64,000 nucleotides of DNA from Vibrio sp. S17_S38 (lineage in GTDB: Bacteria; Pseudomonadota; Gammaproteobacteria; Enterobacterales; Vibrionaceae), in contig NZ_JAAUWW010000006.1 of NCBI RefSeq assembly GCF_014694375.1, positions 1 through 64,000 of the forward strand. The letters are read 5' to 3'. Both the position numbers and the translations under genes were made by a program. Shown piece after piece: positions 61,569 to 64,000 of this stretch. How positions within the stretch are numbered: the first letter of the stretch is position 1; every line of letters starts with the position of its first letter. The notes under the pieces were generated by a model. It was not told the origin of the DNA. It worked only from the letters and a program-made list of their open reading frames with translations, and searched no databases.

Positions 61569-61623
61569 CCTGCCAGCTGACCACTGGCGGGTTACTTAAA
61601 CCTTTTTAATTACGTGCAATGAG
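61569..61623 (+). promoter_or_regulatory. CTGACCA hairpin plus GTGCAATGAG box, copy 5
   Basis: CCTGCCAG-CTGACCA-CTGGCGGG (8-bp stem, 61569-61591) is followed 22 bases later by GTGCAATGAG at 61614-61623. The ATG of the box opens a two-codon frame (M-R-stop) that ends six bases before the methylase start. Confidence 0.6.
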
Positions 61624-61629
61624 ATAAAA

Positions 61630-63147
61630 ATGATTAATAAAAATGAAATTATCGTGGACAATTTTGCCGGAGGTGGCGGTGCTTCCACTGGTATTGAAAT
61701 GGCTTTAGGCCGATCAGTCGATATTGCTATCAATCACGATCCTGACGCTATTGACATGCACCGGCTAAACCATCCAGACACAAAACACTATTGCGAATCT
61801 GTATGGGATGTTGACCCGATTGAAGCATGCGATGGTCGCCCTGTCGGTTTGGCTTGGTTCTCGCCAGACTGTAAGCACTTTTCAAAAGCGAAAGGCAATC
61901 GACCAGTAGATAAAAGTATTCGTGGCCTTGCTTGGGTAGCCGTTCGTTGGGCTGCATTAGTTAAACCGCGAATGTTGATGCTTGAGAATGTTGAAGAGTT
62001 TTTGACATGGGGGCCAGTTGTTGAAGTATCACCTGGTAAGTTTAAGCCGTGCCCTGATCGTAAAGGCGAAACCTTTGAGGCATTCATTAAAGCTTTATCA
62101 ACGGGTTTAGATATCCATCACCCGGCATGGGATGAAATCAAAACGGCTATTGGTGACGAATTCCCGTATGAGCAGCTTGAACGCGGCTTAGGCTACAACA
62201 TTGAATGGAACGTGCTTCGTGCTTGCGATTATGGTGCTCCGACTATTCGTAAGCGCTTCTTTCTAGTCGCTCGTAACGATGGTGAGGATATTCAATGGCC
62301 CCTACCAACGCACGGTGTAAAAGGTTCAGGGTTACTTCCTTATAGAACGGCTGCAGACATCATCGATTGGAGTATTCCGGTTAAGTCTATTTTTGGGCGT
62401 AAAAAACCACTAGTGGAAGCAACTATCAAACGCATTGTTAAAGGCTTAGATAAATTTATATTCAATAATGACAATCCGTTTATCGTACCTGAAAAACATG
62501 CCCTACCGTTTATTACCGAATACGCCAATTCATCGAATCAAAGAGTTTTTGCGGGAAATGAACCATTACGAACACTAACATCGGCAACCCAAGGCCTAAA
62601 TTTTGCCGTTGTAACCGCATTCATTGCTAAACATTTTACAGGTGCAAATGGTTCAAGTATGAACGCCCCACTTGCTACCGTAACGCAAGTGGATCACAAC
62701 GCCTTAGTTACTAGCCACATGGTAAAACTGCGAGGTGACAATATTGGTCATGCAACTGATGAGCCAGTTCACACCATTTCAGCCGGCGGCTTGCATATTG
62801 GTGAGGTTCGAGCGTTCTTAATTCAATATTACGGAACGAGCACAGGCCACGAACTAGATCGCCCTCTTGGTACCGTAACCACTAAAGACCGCTTTGGATT
62901 AGTCACCATCAAAGGCGAACAATATCAAATTGTCGATATCGGCATGCGTATGCTTGAGCCTCACGAACTATTTGCCGCACAAAGTTTCCCTGATGATTAT
63001 GTGATCGCACACGACAGCTCAGGTAAGAAGCTTTCAAAAACTAAACAAGTTGCTCGATGTGGCAATGCAGTACCGCCGCTTGTAGCTAAAGCCTTAGTCG
63101 AAGCAAACATGAATGTGAACATAGTAGCCGAGCAGGTTGCTGCTTAA
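61630..63147 (+). CDS. DNA cytosine-5 methyltransferase (Dcm family)
   Basis: A 505-residue C5 methylase with motif I DNFAGGGGASTGIEMALG, catalytic motif IV WFSPDCKHFSKA, motif VI MLENVEEF, motif VIII IRKRFFLVAR and motif X CGNAVPP at the C-terminus. Motif IV reads PDC rather than the usual PPC, with the catalytic Cys retained. No restriction partner is adjacent, so it is probably a solitary phage methylase protecting phage DNA. Confidence 0.88.
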   Translation: MINKNEIIVDNFAGGGGASTGIEMALGRSVDIAINHDPDAIDMHRLNHPDTKHYCESVWDVDPIEACDGRPVGLAWFSPDCKHFSKAKGNRPVDKSIRGLAWVAVRWAALVKPRMLMLENVEEFLTWGPVVEVSPGKFKPCPDRKGETFEAFIKALSTGLDIHHPAWDEIKTAIGDEFPYEQLERGLGYNIEWNVLRACDYGAPTIRKRFFLVARNDGEDIQWPLPTHGVKGSGLLPYRTAADIIDWSIPVKSIFGRKKPLVEATIKRIVKGLDKFIFNNDNPFIVPEKHALPFITEYANSSNQRVFAGNEPLRTLTSATQGLNFAVVTAFIAKHFTGANGSSMNAPLATVTQVDHNALVTSHMVKLRGDNIGHATDEPVHTISAGGLHIGEVRAFLIQYYGTSTGHELDRPLGTVTTKDRFGLVTIKGEQYQIVDIGMRMLEPHELFAAQSFPDDYVIAHDSSGKKLSKTKQVARCGNAVPPLVAKALVEANMNVNIVAEQVAA

Positions 63148-63156
63148 TGAATGAAT

Positions 63157-63209
63157 ACCGCACCTGACCAGTGCGGTTTTGCAAGGAGAAACAATATGAG
63201 TGCAATGAG
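63157..63209 (+). promoter_or_regulatory. CTGACCA hairpin plus GTGCAATGAG box, copy 6
   Basis: ACCGCAC-CTGACCA-GTGCGGT (perfect 7-bp stem, 63157-63177) is followed 22 bases later by GTGCAATGAG at 63200-63209, which lies in the first codons of the AlpA-like gene. Confidence 0.6.
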
Positions 63210-63495
63210 CTATGAACCTCAAATGGCTGTAACAAGCTTTAACTATGTAGCACCCGATTTTTTGGAAAAGGTTCAGCCTAAAAAATCCAAAGTAGACTTA
63301 AATAAATATCCTAAATCTTCAAATTCTCTAATGAGCCAAGAAGAGGTATTAGATTATTTTGGCCTCGTCTCTCGCAACACTATTTATATGTGGCGCAAAA
63401 AACGAGGATTTCCAAACCCAATTACTTTATGCCCCGCCCGTTGGTTACGTGACGATGTAACAAAATGGCAATCATCCGCAAGTAAAAACTCATAA
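63196..63495 (+). CDS. AlpA-like DNA-binding protein / excisionase
   Basis: A 99-residue protein with a C-terminal MerR/AlpA-type helix-turn-helix (MSQEEVLDYFGLVSRNTIYMW, then RWLRDDVTKW). AlpA-like proteins promote integrase expression or excision. The start at 63196 has AAGGAG six bases upstream. It is the last gene of the rightward operon and faces the integrase gene. Confidence 0.75.
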   Translation: MSAMSYEPQMAVTSFNYVAPDFLEKVQPKKSKVDLNKYPKSSNSLMSQEEVLDYFGLVSRNTIYMWRKKRGFPNPITLCPARWLRDDVTKWQSSASKNS

Positions 63496-63504
63496 ACATA
63501 ACTA

Positions 63505-64000
63505 TTAGCGATTGGTATTAATCTGCATATCAATCGCTTCAAACACTTTATTTATATATAAGTTGTACGCTACTTCCTGATCATCTATCCAATCATGTTT
63601 ATTGTATATCGCAAGCACCCCACCTAAATCATGGCCTAGCATTTTTTCAACAACATGTGGCATTGTGCCTAACTCACTTGCTCCTGTAGAAATTGAGCGT
63701 CTAAAATCATGTGCTCGCCAGTGCTCTAATTTAATGGAGTTTCTTATTCTGCGCACAAAACGATTGGCTGCAGAGATTGTGATTGGTTCATCTAAATCCC
63801 ATCCAGGAAACAATACATCATCATAAGTATTAAATAATCGTTCTAACATTGGTAATACTTTGTCGGGTATCGGTCTGCGGATAATTTTCTTTGTTTTACT
63901 AATGCTAGATGGAACTGTCCAGATTTTGGCCTGTAAGTCAAAATGGGCCTTTCTTGCTAAACGTAATTCTGAAATACGATTTCCCCACAGCATTGTTAGT
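63505..64000 (-). CDS. Tyrosine integrase, C-terminal part (cut by window end)
   Basis: At least 165 residues of a tyrosine recombinase catalytic domain: Arg in LWGNRISELR, Lys in SSISKTKKIIR, HDFR in WRAHDFRRSI, His in MLGHDLGG and Tyr in LAIYNKH. The frame runs on through the window end, so the N-terminal half is missing. Beside an AlpA-like gene at the right end it looks like the true prophage integrase. Confidence 0.85.
   Translation of the reverse strand, partial: LTMLWGNRISELRLARKAHFDLQAKIWTVPSSISKTKKIIRRPIPDKVLPMLERLFNTYDDVLFPGWDLDEPITISAANRFVRRIRNSIKLEHWRAHDFRRSISTGASELGTMPHVVEKMLGHDLGGVLAIYNKHDWIDDQEVAYNLYINKVFEAIDMQINTNR

Noticed and set aside
53673..63500. CRISPR array or diversity-generating retroelement
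   Set aside because: The repeated hairpins are separated by whole genes and have variable stems, the iterons are inside a coding gene, and no reverse transcriptase or cas gene is present.

Overview
The window is Vibrionaceae chromosome, most likely a Vibrio, carrying a large prophage. The host assignment rests on gene content: a NorM-type MATE pump very close to the V. cholerae protein, a DUF2960 protein, a complete potABCD operon, HrpA, and NlpC/P60 and TerB proteins in AT-rich DNA. No ribosomal or marker gene fixes the species.

Left part (1 to about 23.8 kb) is chromosome. An IS21-like element end has cut a small secreted-protein gene just downstream of a bax-like glucosaminidase. Next come the polyamine importer potABCD, the sirtuin cobB, an odd pair made of a membrane NTPase lacking the Walker A lysine and an MscS-type channel, a DUF2960 protein, the ROK sugar kinase nagK, an NlpC/P60 lipoprotein, a fructosamine kinase family protein, a CPXCG zinc-ribbon protein, norM, an exported ATP-dependent DNA ligase, an HAD phosphatase, a small outer-membrane beta-barrel, hrpA, a TSUP transporter and a TerB-domain protein.

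The rest (about 24 kb to the window end) is one prophage of mosaic design; its right end lies beyond the window. Going leftward on the minus strand are: replication and early genes (Cro, CII/YdaT-like, an O-like initiator with iterons inside the gene, DnaC, MT-A70 methylase, Q-like antiterminator); the lysis cassette (holin, M15 endolysin, Rz/Rz1); a lambda-type head module (terminases, gpW, portal, ClpP-capsid fusion, decoration and joining proteins); a P2-type contractile tail and baseplate module (V, W, J, I, fibre, sheath, tube, E/E' frameshift, tape measure, U, X, D); a tyrosine recombinase as last gene of the tail operon; and a winged-helix gene plus a CoiA-like zinc protein near the left end. 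Rightward on the plus strand are the CI repressor and an early operon from 57.8 to 63.5 kb (YubB-like, RNase AS-like, YejK/NdpA-like, cytosine methylase, AlpA-like), facing a second integrase cut by the window end. Control looks lambda-like: CI and Cro diverge over three 13-bp operators, two more operators flank the rightward early promoter, and a strong minus-strand promoter followed at once by a terminator sits upstream of the lysis genes, as pR'/tR' does for Q.

Cargo: a two-gene Kiwa defence system (kwaA, kwaB) lies between Q and its presumed late promoter. An O-acyltransferase gene next to the tail fibre is switched off by one extra T in a ten-T tract. A WYL-like protein and a lipoprotein sit beside the repressor. 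The most unusual signal is a family of intercistronic hairpins with the loop CTGACCA, each followed by a GTGCAATGAG box at or near the next start codon, in both early operons.
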